Positions 1 through 8,086 of a stretch of DNA of 64,000 nucleotides are shown here, one piece after another. Origin of the DNA: Lineus longissimus (taxonomy: Eukaryota; Nemertea; Pilidiophora; Heteronemertea; Lineidae); NCBI RefSeq assembly GCF_910592395.1, contig NC_088311.1, positions 14,574,501 through 14,638,500 on the forward strand. Reading direction: 5' to 3'. The position numbers were made by a program, and so were the translations under genes. Position 1 is the stretch's first letter; the number at the start of each line of letters is the position of its first letter. The notes beneath the pieces are model-generated. The model made no database searches. It saw only the letters and a list, made by a program, of their open reading frames with translations, and was not told where the DNA came from.

Positions 1-2
1 TT

Positions 3-773
3 GAATTTGTATCGGACGGGGAGAGAGCCAGGAATGTAATGGCCAATCCCAGGTTTTCATCGATATGCGTATTTGACGAACATAATGCTGCTATTAGCAT
101 GAGGAAAACATCAATGAAATTCAACAAACCAATCTACATAGGAGCTTCAGTACTTGAATTGTCTAAATTATTAATGTATGAATTCTATTATGAAGTTCTT
201 CAACCGTACTTTGGTGAGAAAAATATTGAACTGCTGTATCTAGATACAGATTCCTTTGTACTTAACATTAATACTGATGACTTAACTAAAGACTTAAAGG
301 AGTTGAGACACTATTTTGACTTCAGTAATTATCCAAAAGATCATACACTCTATGACACCAGTAAGAAGAAGGTACCAGGCTACTTTAAGGATGAGCTAGG
401 AGGAGTAGAGATGACTGAATTCATTGCCCTGAGAAGTAAGATGTACGCTTACAGGACCAAGACTATGTCTGGAGAGCAAGGATCGACAAAAGATTACGAT
501 TCTAAGAAATTGAAGGGTATTGCCAAGAATGTAGTAAGGAGAAATATCTCATTTGATGACTATGTTGATTGTCTTGAAAAGAGTAGGTCATTTTACCACA
601 AGATGAGACACTTAAGATCAGATAAACACCAAATCTATTTGGAAGAAGTTGACAAAAAAAGCCTCAGTCCTTTTGATGACAAGAGGTTCATACTTGAAGA
701 TGGAATAAGCACCTTACCATTTGGAATGTATTATGAAGGCTACATAGATTACAGCGATTCAAACTTCGCTTGA
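3..773 (+). CDS. Polinton protein-primed DNA polymerase B, C-terminal part (5' end outside window)
   Basis: This is the C-terminal palm and thumb part of a family B, protein-primed DNA polymerase, the replicase of Polinton/Maverick elements. The reading frame is open to the first base of the window, so the gene starts upstream; the first internal ATG at 39 is not the true start. The catalytic motif YLDTDSF (motif C, two metal-binding aspartates) is visible about 70 residues after that ATG. It is preceded by a KPIYIGASVLELSKLLMY helix and followed by KLKGIAKNVV, both typical of this family. The stop is at 771-773. All genes up to 7862 except the ATPase lie on the opposite strand. A viral polymerase B is less likely given the adjacent integrase. 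What is present looks intact. Confidence 0.85.
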   Translation, partial: EFVSDGERARNVMANPRFSSICVFDEHNAAISMRKTSMKFNKPIYIGASVLELSKLLMYEFYYEVLQPYFGEKNIELLYLDTDSFVLNINTDDLTKDLKELRHYFDFSNYPKDHTLYDTSKKKVPGYFKDELGGVEMTEFIALRSKMYAYRTKTMSGEQGSTKDYDSKKLKGIAKNVVRRNISFDDYVDCLEKSRSFYHKMRHLRSDKHQIYLEEVDKKSLSPFDDKRFILEDGISTLPFGMYYEGYIDYSDSNFA

Positions 774-777
774 GTAC

Positions 778-1042
778 GACTACGTCTTGAGAGCATAGCT
801 CGAGTTGCAAAAATCATTATTCGGACTTTGTCCTAGTCGAGCTTTGACCTGAGAGCATAGCTAGATTAAACTAATGAATAGGGTGGTGCTGATGGTAGTG
901 TTACTTGGTGAAATTCATCCCTAACACCGAAGTCATGATAATAGTGATAGTGATACACCACATTAGGATTAGGACGTAGTCCGGGTCCGACTTCGTCTTG
1001 AGAGCATAGCTCGAGTCGAACTTTGTTCTCTGGACGTAGTCC
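778..1042. repeat. Cluster of short palindromes with 3-nt loops
   Basis: Eight short inverted repeats, each with a three-base centre, lie in the gap after the polymerase: GACTACGTC (778), GAGCATAGCTC (791), GGACTTTGTCC (823), AGCATAGCT (854), GGACGTAGTCC (972), GACTTCGTC (989), GAGCATAGCTC (1002), GAACTTTGTTC (1018) and GGACGTAGTCC (1032), counting the shorter one at 854 as a ninth. The arm sequences differ but the form GRRC-NNN-GYYC is kept. The centre is always closed by C and G. More copies occur at 4251, 4266, 4291, 5057, 5553 and 6688, and in the second Polinton copy at 53458, 53478 and 53491. The function is unknown. Confidence 0.8.
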
Positions 1043-1056
1043 GGGTCCTGTTTGAT

Positions 1057-1716
1057 TTACTGAACTTTTAGTTTTTCTGGCATCTCTGTCTGTGCTAGTT
1101 TTTTTCCTTCTTCTAAAAAAGTCTTCTTTAAAGACTCTACATCAACAGCTGAACTTGCCTCCCTTTGTTTTTTCCTAATGGCATTTTTCATCGAAATGTA
1201 TTTCTCCTTCTCCTTGAGAATCAAAGTAAACTCATCTGTAGATATGTGAGAATCGGTTAAGGCTTTACTAACCAAATCATTGATTGTGTTCAGTTTTGAA
1301 ATTGCCAACATTCTGATATTCTCATGCTTTTCAATTTTCTTAAGAATATTCTTTTTCTCCCAGCCTAAGGCTGATGAAATAATGGCACTACCTATTGTTA
1401 CGCCACCCAAAGCTAAGCCTATCGGTGCCGTGATGACACCAGCTAGAGCGGAAACACCAACAGATCCGGCTGCTACGCTAGTTAAATTAAGGAAATGGCT
1501 AATGCCAGTAATTACGCTAAATGCTTTTTTGTACTTTGAAAATATCTTTCTTCTAAATTCAATCTCGCTTTCTAAGAAACTCTTAACCTCACATATTTGT
1601 TGTAGTCTGAAAGCCTGAGGGTTACTTTCTGTATGCTTTTCAGACCTTTCATAGTTCAAATGACTTTCAGAGTTTAAATTACTTAAATCTGGATAAACCT
1701 TATTGTCTCCATCCAT
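1057..1716 (-). CDS. Polinton-associated hypothetical protein with hydrophobic Gly/Ala-rich core (219 aa)
   Basis: I do not recognise a named family. The protein has a polar, charged N-terminus of about 65 residues. A hydrophobic glycine/alanine-rich stretch follows at about residues 75-118, with VGVSALAGVITAPIGLALGG and IGSAIISSALGW, which could form one or two membrane segments or a glycine-zipper hairpin. The C-terminus is a lysine/glutamate-rich helical region, probably coiled coil. The ORF is intact and its start codon sits in the TAATTAAATG context shared by its neighbours. It lies between the polymerase and a small repeat-rich gene on the same strand. I infer a Polinton structural or membrane-active accessory protein, from context only. 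Confidence 0.6.
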   Translation of the reverse strand: MDGDNKVYPDLSNLNSESHLNYERSEKHTESNPQAFRLQQICEVKSFLESEIEFRRKIFSKYKKAFSVITGISHFLNLTSVAAGSVGVSALAGVITAPIGLALGGVTIGSAIISSALGWEKKNILKKIEKHENIRMLAISKLNTINDLVSKALTDSHISTDEFTLILKEKEKYISMKNAIRKKQREASSAVDVESLKKTFLEEGKKLAQTEMPEKLKVQ

Positions 1717-1720
1717 TTAA

Positions 1721-2026
1721 TTAGTGGGAATAACTAGAATCAGTTGTTCTGTCATTTCTAGTGTTTAGTGTTGATCCTACAGACACTACAGGTTTTTGAA
1801 GTACATTAAATTTTAAAGGTTTTTCTGTCCCAACAGGTTTTTCTGACCCAACAGGTTTTTCTGTCCCAACAGGTTTTTCTGTCCCAGCAGGCCCAGCAGG
1901 TTTTAAAGGTTTTTCGGGACCAGGCTCCAACTTTGACTCTACTTCTGCCTCTAATTCTCTATGAAATCGTTTTAATCTTTCTTTCCAATTACGTGGTCGT
2001 TTTGTGTAACCCCAAGTTCTATTCAT
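1721..2026 (-). CDS. Small Pro/Lys-rich repeat protein of the Polinton (101 aa)
   Basis: This small intact ORF has a basic N-terminus (about 30 residues, Trp/Arg/Lys-rich). A run of near-identical hexapeptide repeats GTEKPV / GSEKPV follows (about residues 48-72), then a Ser/Thr-rich tail. It has no domain I can name. The repeats are also visible in the DNA as repeated caacaggtttttctg units at about 1830-1890. The start codon sits in TAATTAAATG, and the next gene begins only 4 bp beyond its stop. The basic head suggests nucleic-acid contact, as in small core proteins of adenovirus-like genomes, but that is inference. Confidence 0.55.
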   Translation of the reverse strand: MNRTWGYTKRPRNWKERLKRFHRELEAEVESKLEPGPEKPLKPAGPAGTEKPVGTEKPVGSEKPVGTEKPLKFNVLQKPVVSVGSTLNTRNDRTTDSSYSH

Positions 2027-2045
2027 TTAATTAAGTAAAATAAAA

Positions 2046-3173
2046 TCAATTCACTGCAAAGAGTAAATTTCTTTCAAGTCTATTATTCAACTTAATCATC
2101 TCGTTTATGATTTCTGTCTGACTACATATGTTAATGTTCTGGTTCATTCTCATGTTATTATTTAAATTCGATAATCTATCAAGCAGAATCATATTTTCAT
2201 CACGAAGATAATCCCCGAAATGCTGTGATATCACTATTTTCCAATTTGGTATTACATCCTGGTCTCGAAAGACAAACCAGTTTTCACTTCTCATTTTTAC
2301 CATGAAATCCATTGACCTATCCAATTGATCCTTAAATAGTGTGTAGTCTACTTTAGCACTCTTCTGTCTGTTTTGTGTTTTAGATATTGGTCTAATGTTA
2401 AACCAAGCAAAGCACAGTTCAGGTTTATCTTTGAATTCCTTGATTGGTAAGACATGATCCAACTCTTCTTCTACTATTCGAACTCTTTTCTCGGGATTTT
2501 GTCCTATTGGAGATAGACTCCTCTGGTACTCTAACCACTGTGAGAAGAAACTGTCTGTACATCCTAGATTGAATGATGAATTACCGGTACACTCTCCCTT
2601 AGAAATGCGGTTTAGACCAACTCTAATTTTGTGTCTGTCTCTATTACCATTTTGGTCAAGGTAATCCTTTTTGTAATATGAATTAAAACATGATCTACAG
2701 TTACCTCTATTTCCGTCTTTACCAAATTCACCATCACTTAGTAATTTATTTTCATAACATTTATTACAACCCTTGATTTTACTTGAACCACATTCTTTAC
2801 AGTAATCAAGTAGTTTATTACGCCTGTTCTTTTCAAATTCACTTTCAAGTTTCTTTTCACAGCACTTAACACAATAAATTGTAGGTTGATTTTCCATGTT
2901 TTGATTCATCATATTATTCTGATTTTCCATATTTTGATTCATCATATTATTCTGATTTATCATATTTTGATTTTCCATGTTTTGATTTAAGATAAACTGA
3001 TTTATCATATTTTGATTTAACATAATCTGATTTATCATATTTTGATTTAACATATTATTTTGATGCAAATAATACAAAAACTTCTGAATATTCTGATTCA
3101 TCATATTATCATGATTCATCATATTATTCTGATTCATCATACCATTTTGATTATCAAATATTGCTCCATCCAT
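2046..3173 (-). CDS. HNH-like endonuclease/zinc-binding protein with Met/Asn/Gln-rich N-terminus
   Basis: The 375-residue protein has three parts. Residues 1-97 are built almost wholly of M, N, Q and I in MMNQN-type repeats, a prion-like low-complexity region. Residues 101-162 carry four CXXC pairs (C101/C104, C125/C128, C136/C139, C159/C162), consistent with two zinc-ribbon-like knuckles. Residues about 236-272 match an HNH nuclease core: LDHVLPI (D239, H240), then an Asn at 259 in AWFNIRP and an Asn at 268 in KTQNRQ. The C-terminus is helical. I infer a metal-dependent nuclease or nicking enzyme encoded by the Polinton. Its start lacks the TAAATG context seen at most neighbours (it reads AAGAAATG). 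Confidence 0.6.
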   Translation of the reverse strand: MDGAIFDNQNGMMNQNNMMNHDNMMNQNIQKFLYYLHQNNMLNQNMINQIMLNQNMINQFILNQNMENQNMINQNNMMNQNMENQNNMMNQNMENQPTIYCVKCCEKKLESEFEKNRRNKLLDYCKECGSSKIKGCNKCYENKLLSDGEFGKDGNRGNCRSCFNSYYKKDYLDQNGNRDRHKIRVGLNRISKGECTGNSSFNLGCTDSFFSQWLEYQRSLSPIGQNPEKRVRIVEEELDHVLPIKEFKDKPELCFAWFNIRPISKTQNRQKSAKVDYTLFKDQLDRSMDFMVKMRSENWFVFRDQDVIPNWKIVISQHFGDYLRDENMILLDRLSNLNNNMRMNQNINICSQTEIINEMIKLNNRLERNLLFAVN

Positions 3174-3261
3174 TTCTTTCTTTATTTAGTAGGACATTTT
3201 TTTTTTAAATTACGTTTTTCGAACTTGTTCTTGTGACTTAAGTCACTTTAGAGACTTTATT

Positions 3262-4413
3262 TCATTTCAATGATTTGATATCAGAAACTGGTAACCATTC
3301 ATTGAACTTATCACTGTAACCCTTCCACTTCACTAATCCGTATTTCTTGCCTTTACTGGTCTTGTACCTTAGGATTTTCTCGATCTTGTACTCTAGCTGG
3401 TCAGGATAAGGAACATAGCTCAATTCCTCTTCATAGAAATATCCTTGAATTTCTTCTTTGTGGTAATCCTCAAGCTGGTAGACGATAGGGTGAGTAAATA
3501 TGATCTGTTTGATTTGGAACACCTCCTCAGTGTAGTTGGGCATGTAACCTTTACCGAAAATGGACTTGTACTTTGAAATTCTTACACTGTCACCTACTTT
3601 GTACTTTGGATCACCAAATGTCTCTTTGAGGTGAAGACCGTAAAGATTGTACCACACTGTTCCTTCGTTTTCCATCTTTCTGGCGTCTACAGGTTTCATA
3701 CCTATTGATGAGTGAAATGTGTTATTGTAGCCGCTGACCAGGTCATCCAGAACATCAATCCACTTGTCAGTCTCCTTAGCGGTGAAATAACGCCACATTT
3801 TTTCTTTAAGGGTTCTATTGAATCTCTCTACTACTGCTGCCTTCTTATCAGATTTTGTGGAGAACCATTCTATGTCATTTTCTGTTAAGAGTTCCTTGAA
3901 GTGTTTGTTGTAAAATTCTTTACCGTCATCAAACTGGATTTTCGTTGGTTTTGATTCTCTGAAAATCAATTTGAATGCATCTCTGATTTCTTCTCCCCTC
4001 TTACTCTTAACTGCTAGAGCCCAAGAAAAACGACTAAATAGATCTATGACTGTTAAAATGAATCTGAAACCCTTATTCTGTTTCTCAAATTTTTGCATGT
4101 CAACCAGATCAGCTTGCCATTGTTGATCGATGTACGATACCATTGTCTTCCTGAAGGTGAATTTCTTAATGGCCGGTTTGTGTAGTTGATGAGTTGGTAG
4201 TGTTTCTAGAAATTCTTTCACTTCTTTTTTTTTAATAAGTTTTCCTGAGCGGGACTTTGTCCCTAACAACGAAGTTGTGCTCTGCTCTCGTGACGAAGTC
4301 ATATCTTCCTTGACCTGTTTCCAGATTTTACTCAAAGAACTGTAAGCCACGGGACTCTCGGGGTTGTAGTACAAATCCCTTAGATACTGCTGTTTGTCAT
4401 CCTTTACATTCAT
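3262..4413 (-). CDS. Polinton retrovirus-like integrase with C-terminal chromodomain
   Basis: This enzyme inserts the element into the genome by DDE transesterification. The 383-residue protein has the integrase core at about residues 95-235. D102 lies in QADLVDM, the second acidic site in FDDGKEF (162-163), and E196 in VVERFNRTLK. A chromodomain occupies the last 50 residues (YKIEKILRYKTSKGKKYG, then LVKWKGYSDKFNEWLP), which by family analogy targets histone-marked chromatin. Residues about 40-56 are encoded by three triloop palindromes (4251-4301). The second copy at 53437 carries palindromes at a different place near its start. The gene is intact here. The ATG at 4413 faces the ATPase ATG at 4418. 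Confidence 0.9.
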   Translation of the reverse strand: MNVKDDKQQYLRDLYYNPESPVAYSSLSKIWKQVKEDMTSSREQSTTSLLGTKSRSGKLIKKKEVKEFLETLPTHQLHKPAIKKFTFRKTMVSYIDQQWQADLVDMQKFEKQNKGFRFILTVIDLFSRFSWALAVKSKRGEEIRDAFKLIFRESKPTKIQFDDGKEFYNKHFKELLTENDIEWFSTKSDKKAAVVERFNRTLKEKMWRYFTAKETDKWIDVLDDLVSGYNNTFHSSIGMKPVDARKMENEGTVWYNLYGLHLKETFGDPKYKVGDSVRISKYKSIFGKGYMPNYTEEVFQIKQIIFTHPIVYQLEDYHKEEIQGYFYEEELSYVPYPDQLEYKIEKILRYKTSKGKKYGLVKWKGYSDKFNEWLPVSDIKSLK

Positions 4414-4420
4414 TTAAATG
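4411..4420. promoter_or_regulatory. Divergent start codons in a 10-bp palindrome (integrase/ATPase)
   Basis: The sequence CATTTAAATG contains the integrase start codon on the minus strand and the ATPase start codon on the plus strand, with only 4 bp between them. Any promoters or 5' leaders must therefore overlap the opposite coding region. The second Polinton copy keeps the same spacing (CATAGAAATG at 53430-53439). Confidence 0.75.
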
Positions 4421-5038
4421 AGTGAAGTATTTATTTACGAGCCACACAATATGTTAATTTCTGGTGTTACCAATTGTGGTAAGACATATTTTGCCCTTGA
4501 CCTCTTAGAAAAGGAGTATCGGCACAAGTTCCAGAACATAGTCATTTTCTGTCCAACATATTTCAACAATAAGACATATGAAAGGAAATGGATTTACCAA
4601 GACAAGAACGTCTACATAGTTAATCCCGAAGCTGTGGCCAGTAATTTGGACCTTGTGCTTCAGTTTGCTACTCTGACCTTTGCTGGTTCTAACACATTAT
4701 TCCTCATTGATGACTGTGCTAATTTGAGAGACACAAAAAAGAAGGTGTCCGAGTTATGTAATCTTGCCTTTTCCGGCAGGCACTACAATCTCACTGTTTG
4801 GTTACTAGTTCAGAAGTACAATTCAGTTGTCAAGGACTACAGAGAGAACATAAGAATTTTAGTATTATTTTTTAATAAGGATGAATCAGCCATGAAAGAT
4901 GCCTTAGAAGAAAACAGTGTTATTCCTAAGGAGAAACGACAGTACTACATAGAAGAACTTAAGATGAAAAAAGGATCAAAACTGATCATTAGACTACAAC
5001 ATCCATTTGGATTTACTCTTTCACATCAAAAATCTTAG
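4418..5038 (+). CDS. Polinton A32/FtsK-HerA-like DNA-packaging ATPase
   Basis: This is the genome-packaging ATPase of the Polinton virion module (206 aa, close to the usual Polinton size). The Walker A motif GVTNCGKT lies at about residues 16-23. A Walker B-like hydrophobic strand followed by acids is seen in TLFLIDDC at about residue 97. A probable sensor region, GRHYNLTVWLLVQKYNS, follows. The start is fixed by the TTTAAATG context and by homology with the decayed copy on the minus strand at 53069-53432. It is the only gene between 1057 and 7862 on the plus strand. It looks intact. Confidence 0.85.
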   Translation: MSEVFIYEPHNMLISGVTNCGKTYFALDLLEKEYRHKFQNIVIFCPTYFNNKTYERKWIYQDKNVYIVNPEAVASNLDLVLQFATLTFAGSNTLFLIDDCANLRDTKKKVSELCNLAFSGRHYNLTVWLLVQKYNSVVKDYRENIRILVLFFNKDESAMKDALEENSVIPKEKRQYYIEELKMKKGSKLIIRLQHPFGFTLSHQKS

Positions 5039-5053
5039 TCCCGCTTCTCATCA

Positions 5054-5512
5054 TCAGGACTGTGTCCGATCAGTTGTCTTAGTCTTTCTAACCCTAGTAA
5101 AATAATAAATTATTAACCCTAAACCACTAAGTCCTAGGATAATCCATAGGTACTCGTATTTCTTCATTTCATCACTAGGTTTGTAGTAATCACTTAATTG
5201 TGGTCGCTGAGGTAGTACAATAGTTCTTTCTGGATGTAAATGATTGTAAACAGTAAGTGCTGAATAAGTATTGTTAAAATCAATAGAAGCGTCTCTTTCT
5301 CTCTTTAATTCAAGATTAACAAAGTCAATGGTACTTTTCCTATGCTCCTCCCATTCGGTTGAAGCTTTTTGTAATTGCTCCTGAGCCAAATCATGTCTTT
5401 TCACTTCAGTCTCATAGCCATTCTTGTCTAGTTTTTTAAAAAGGTAACCGGATCCAGTGAATGCTAATCCATTGATTATTGCAGATCCAAATAACATGCC
5501 AATGCCAGCCAT
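5054..5512 (-). CDS. Polinton-associated membrane/coiled-coil protein (152 aa)
   Basis: I do not recognise a named family. The protein has a hydrophobic glycine-rich N-terminus (residues 1-25, MAGIGMLFGSAIINGLAF), a charged helical middle with Glu/Lys/Arg repeats that suggests a coiled coil, and a clear C-terminal transmembrane segment of about 20 residues (YLWIILGLSGLGLIIYYF), followed by a basic tail. This is the layout of a tail-anchored protein. The ATG sits in AATTAAATG. It is tail-to-tail with the ATPase and lies between it and the penton-like gene, so a role in virion assembly or membrane interaction is plausible but inferred. It is missing from the second copy near 53 kb. Confidence 0.6.
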   Translation of the reverse strand: MAGIGMLFGSAIINGLAFTGSGYLFKKLDKNGYETEVKRHDLAQEQLQKASTEWEEHRKSTIDFVNLELKRERDASIDFNNTYSALTVYNHLHPERTIVLPQRPQLSDYYKPSDEMKKYEYLWIILGLSGLGLIIYYFTRVRKTKTTDRTQS

Positions 5513-5534
5513 TTAATTCCAATGAATTTTAATT

Positions 5535-6302
5535 TCAATGATGTGTCCCTGAGAGCATAGCTCGAGTTAATACCAATTGGTACTGTACATTATGACCATT
5601 AAGATCGATGATTTCACCTTTTTCATCAGTTAAGCGAATATTCAGCTTATTGAATCTTGGTTTACAGGGAATTGCTATTGGTTTCTCAAATGTGTATGCT
5701 ATTAAATCCCCAAAATTAGCTTCCTTTATTGGTCTTGTGGTTAGCACATCAGATGCTTCACCATTACTTAATACACTATTAGATTCGATTATGTCACAGT
5801 GAAAAACAAAATGGTTAATTGGTCTAAAATTGATGGGTTTCTCGCTTACAACATCATCCTTACTTTTATTGTCTAAAGGGTAAGGCCATTCTGATTTCAT
5901 GCCAAATAATTCATTACTTTTACCAATAAAATAGATCTGATAATGCGCCTCATTTTTTCTCTTTAGGAAGTGTAAGATGGCCTTACCTGTTGGTTCTTCA
6001 AGGTCAAATCTGACAGCACCTCTACTCATACTATTTTCTTTCAACTTATCCGCAAATACTTTTGAAAAGCTCTGTAGGTCATAGAGACCATCTGGTAGCG
6101 TAATCTCTGCCACATCAAAACCCTTAACTTTGATTCGGTTATTCTCCCTGGCTGCACTTATGTTGTAGAATGTACAAGGTATTACTGCAAAAGTTAAAGT
6201 GATGCTACATGCATCCTGAATTTCAGTCTTGAGATTGACTGTTAAATCACTTGAACTCTGATCTGGATAGTCACTTGAATCTATGTTCATTACAGTAACC
6301 AT
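5535..6302 (-). CDS. Polinton minor capsid (penton-like) protein
   Basis: This 255-residue, beta-rich protein lies next to the major capsid gene, as penton genes do in Polintons. Its start, MVTVMNIDSSDYPDQSSSDL, describes an N-terminal strand. The segment AVIPCTFYNISAARENN followed by VAEITLPDGLYDLQSFSKVF has the pattern of a single jelly-roll penton (a flat strand, a turn with N-N, then an I-x-L-P-x-G-x-Y motif and a helix). I infer that it forms the five-fold vertices. The start codon is in AGTAAATG. A triloop palindrome GAGCATAGCTC lies across the 3' end (5553-5563). The ORF is intact. No counterpart is left in the second copy. Confidence 0.65.
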   Translation of the reverse strand: MVTVMNIDSSDYPDQSSSDLTVNLKTEIQDACSITLTFAVIPCTFYNISAARENNRIKVKGFDVAEITLPDGLYDLQSFSKVFADKLKENSMSRGAVRFDLEEPTGKAILHFLKRKNEAHYQIYFIGKSNELFGMKSEWPYPLDNKSKDDVVSEKPINFRPINHFVFHCDIIESNSVLSNGEASDVLTTRPIKEANFGDLIAYTFEKPIAIPCKPRFNKLNIRLTDEKGEIIDLNGHNVQYQLVLTRAMLSGTHH

Positions 6303-6359
6303 TTACTTAAGCAAATTTTCGTTTTCAAATTTACCTTTTATCAAATAAGTAAATTATTC

Positions 6360-6596
6360 TTACTTCATAATATTTCTGGGTAGGATTCCTTGATCGTAAA
6401 GGTACTCTAATGTTCCATTACTAATAGCTACAGTTCCTCCCAGTTTAAGAATTTCCTCTAGGTTGGCCTGACTTGGGGGACCAATATTGATTCTCAAGAA
6501 CCTTTTCAGTAACATAGAGTAACCAATTGTTGTTGATGCCAACAGTAAACTTTGATACAGTGTATTTATGATATCTTTCTTTCCTGGTGTATCCAT
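6360..6596 (-). CDS. Small Polinton hydrophobic protein (78 aa)
   Basis: This small ORF has one likely membrane-associated helix (about residues 10-30, TLYQSLLLASTTIGYSMLLK) and a conserved C-terminus (NGTLEYLYDQGILPRNIMK). I cannot name it. That it is real is supported by a decayed homologue at 52842-53068, which keeps the same ends and the same place just downstream of the capsid gene. Its start codon sits in TAATTAAATG. Confidence 0.65.
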   Translation of the reverse strand: MDTPGKKDIINTLYQSLLLASTTIGYSMLLKRFLRINIGPPSQANLEEILKLGGTVAISNGTLEYLYDQGILPRNIMK

Positions 6597-6708
6597 TTAA
6601 TTACTTAGAAAATCACTAGTAAAACTCATTTATCTAGTATTCAGTATTTAATTTAGTGTTGTACGAACTTTGTTTCAGTGTTGGAGCGAACTTTGTTCTT
6701 GCAGCACC

Positions 6709-7862
6709 TCAGTGCTGGAGTGAAGCAATCTGAGAATTCTGGATGTTTACCTGGGCGTCAGAAACCACGAATATGTGCATTTTGTATGGTCCCTTTCCAG
6801 ATTTCTTTGTAATAGATAATTGAATACCATCTTTTGTGTTCTGGAGCTTCTTTCCTGATCCGTGAAGGCGATTATCCTCAGAAGTTCTCAGGTCCAACCA
6901 TAAACCATAGTGATTAGAATCACCATAGTATTTCTCCATGGTCATGTTACAGTCATGAGTTTTCTTCAAATCTTCAGACATAAAATGTTTCTTGATCTCC
7001 TCCCATTGATCCATCATTCTCATTCCTTCTGGGAACACCTGATTGGCAACACCCTCTATTGTGATCTGCACTTTACTTATGTTAGGGTTTTCAAACTTCT
7101 CTGAATCTCTAGCTCCATCTACATAGTCAGACACAAATAGTAATAATAATCCTTTAATAGACATTCTTGGAAAGTTGATTGACTAGCAATCATTTTGTTG
7201 GTTACGGTATCATATTCAAAACAAATATTCTCTAGTTTGTAGCCCATGCTAGCTGTGGTTGTGGTGACTATGATTTCCTCCTTTGGTGCTAAAGTTATTT
7301 CAATAATCACATCTTCTTGAATTGGAAACTTGTAAAATGGAGCATGATGATGGAATAGTTCAAAATCTAATGGTATTTTGTACTTCTTGTCAAACACTTT
7401 CTTTAAAGTCTTTTCATTAGCTGTTTCTCCAGTGACATCAGCTTCAGCGACTCCTGATCTTAATTCTCTAAGATTTTTTGACTGAATACCCTGAAAAACT
7501 CTATCATTTCTTTCTTCTTCTGTAAACCACAGATCTTTAAATGTAGAATAATGACTGTATTCGTCAAGGTCAAATATCTGCTCTGTTCCCCACTTAACCA
7601 CCATCTTTGAAATCAGGTTTCTACCAAGATTATTTACAACACTATTTTTAGAATCACCAGAAATGGTTACATCAGCAGACAGATAAAGAGATTTAGGTAC
7701 AAAGAATGTATTCTCTCGCAATGCAGGTATTCTAACATACAGTGTTTCTTTGGGGTTAGCAGATGATGGGTTATGAGTAATGATATGATGCTGCCTCTCA
7801 GCTTTCAAACCAAGTGGAATCTTATGTGCCCTTTCGGTATTTAATAAATATCCTGTTGCCAT
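6709..7862 (-). pseudogene. Polinton major capsid protein (double jelly-roll), broken by an internal deletion
   Basis: This is the major capsid protein that forms the icosahedral shell of Polinton virions. It is read in two frames. The first is 7862-7119, containing KIPLGLKAERQHHIITHNPS, VNNLGRNLISKMVVKWG and a YSTFKDLW segment. The second is 7164-6709, starting at the MSIKG segment. Alignment by eye with the copy at 51111-52790 shows that about 103 bp are absent here, between the codons for IASQ and those for FPRMSIKG. Since 103 is not a multiple of three, the frame shifts. The junction is near 7180. Up to that point the protein looks well preserved, so the damage may be recent. The start context TAGAAAATG departs from that of most neighbours. 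Confidence 0.8.
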
Positions 7863-8086
7863 TTTCTATTTATTTACTAGTAAAATTATGTACATGCAGT
7901 GAACAGTGCCAACATCATATATCAGGTAAAATGCACGGAAAAAAGCTATTGACGTGTACTTTCTGTTGGAATACAGTAAGTCATGATTACATTAACCCAT
8001 TGAACTCTAGTATTCCCTTACCATTTCACTGCAACGCTTCACTGACCATTTCATTGCAACGCTTCACTGGGAATCTAATGAATGAT
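7863..8086. other. Noncoding end of the Polinton block, with a 25-bp tandem duplication
   Basis: No gene is visible here. Two consecutive copies of a 25-bp unit beginning ccatttca(c/t)tgcaacgc lie at 8021-8045 and 8046-8070. I could not identify a Polinton terminal inverted repeat. Confidence 0.5.
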
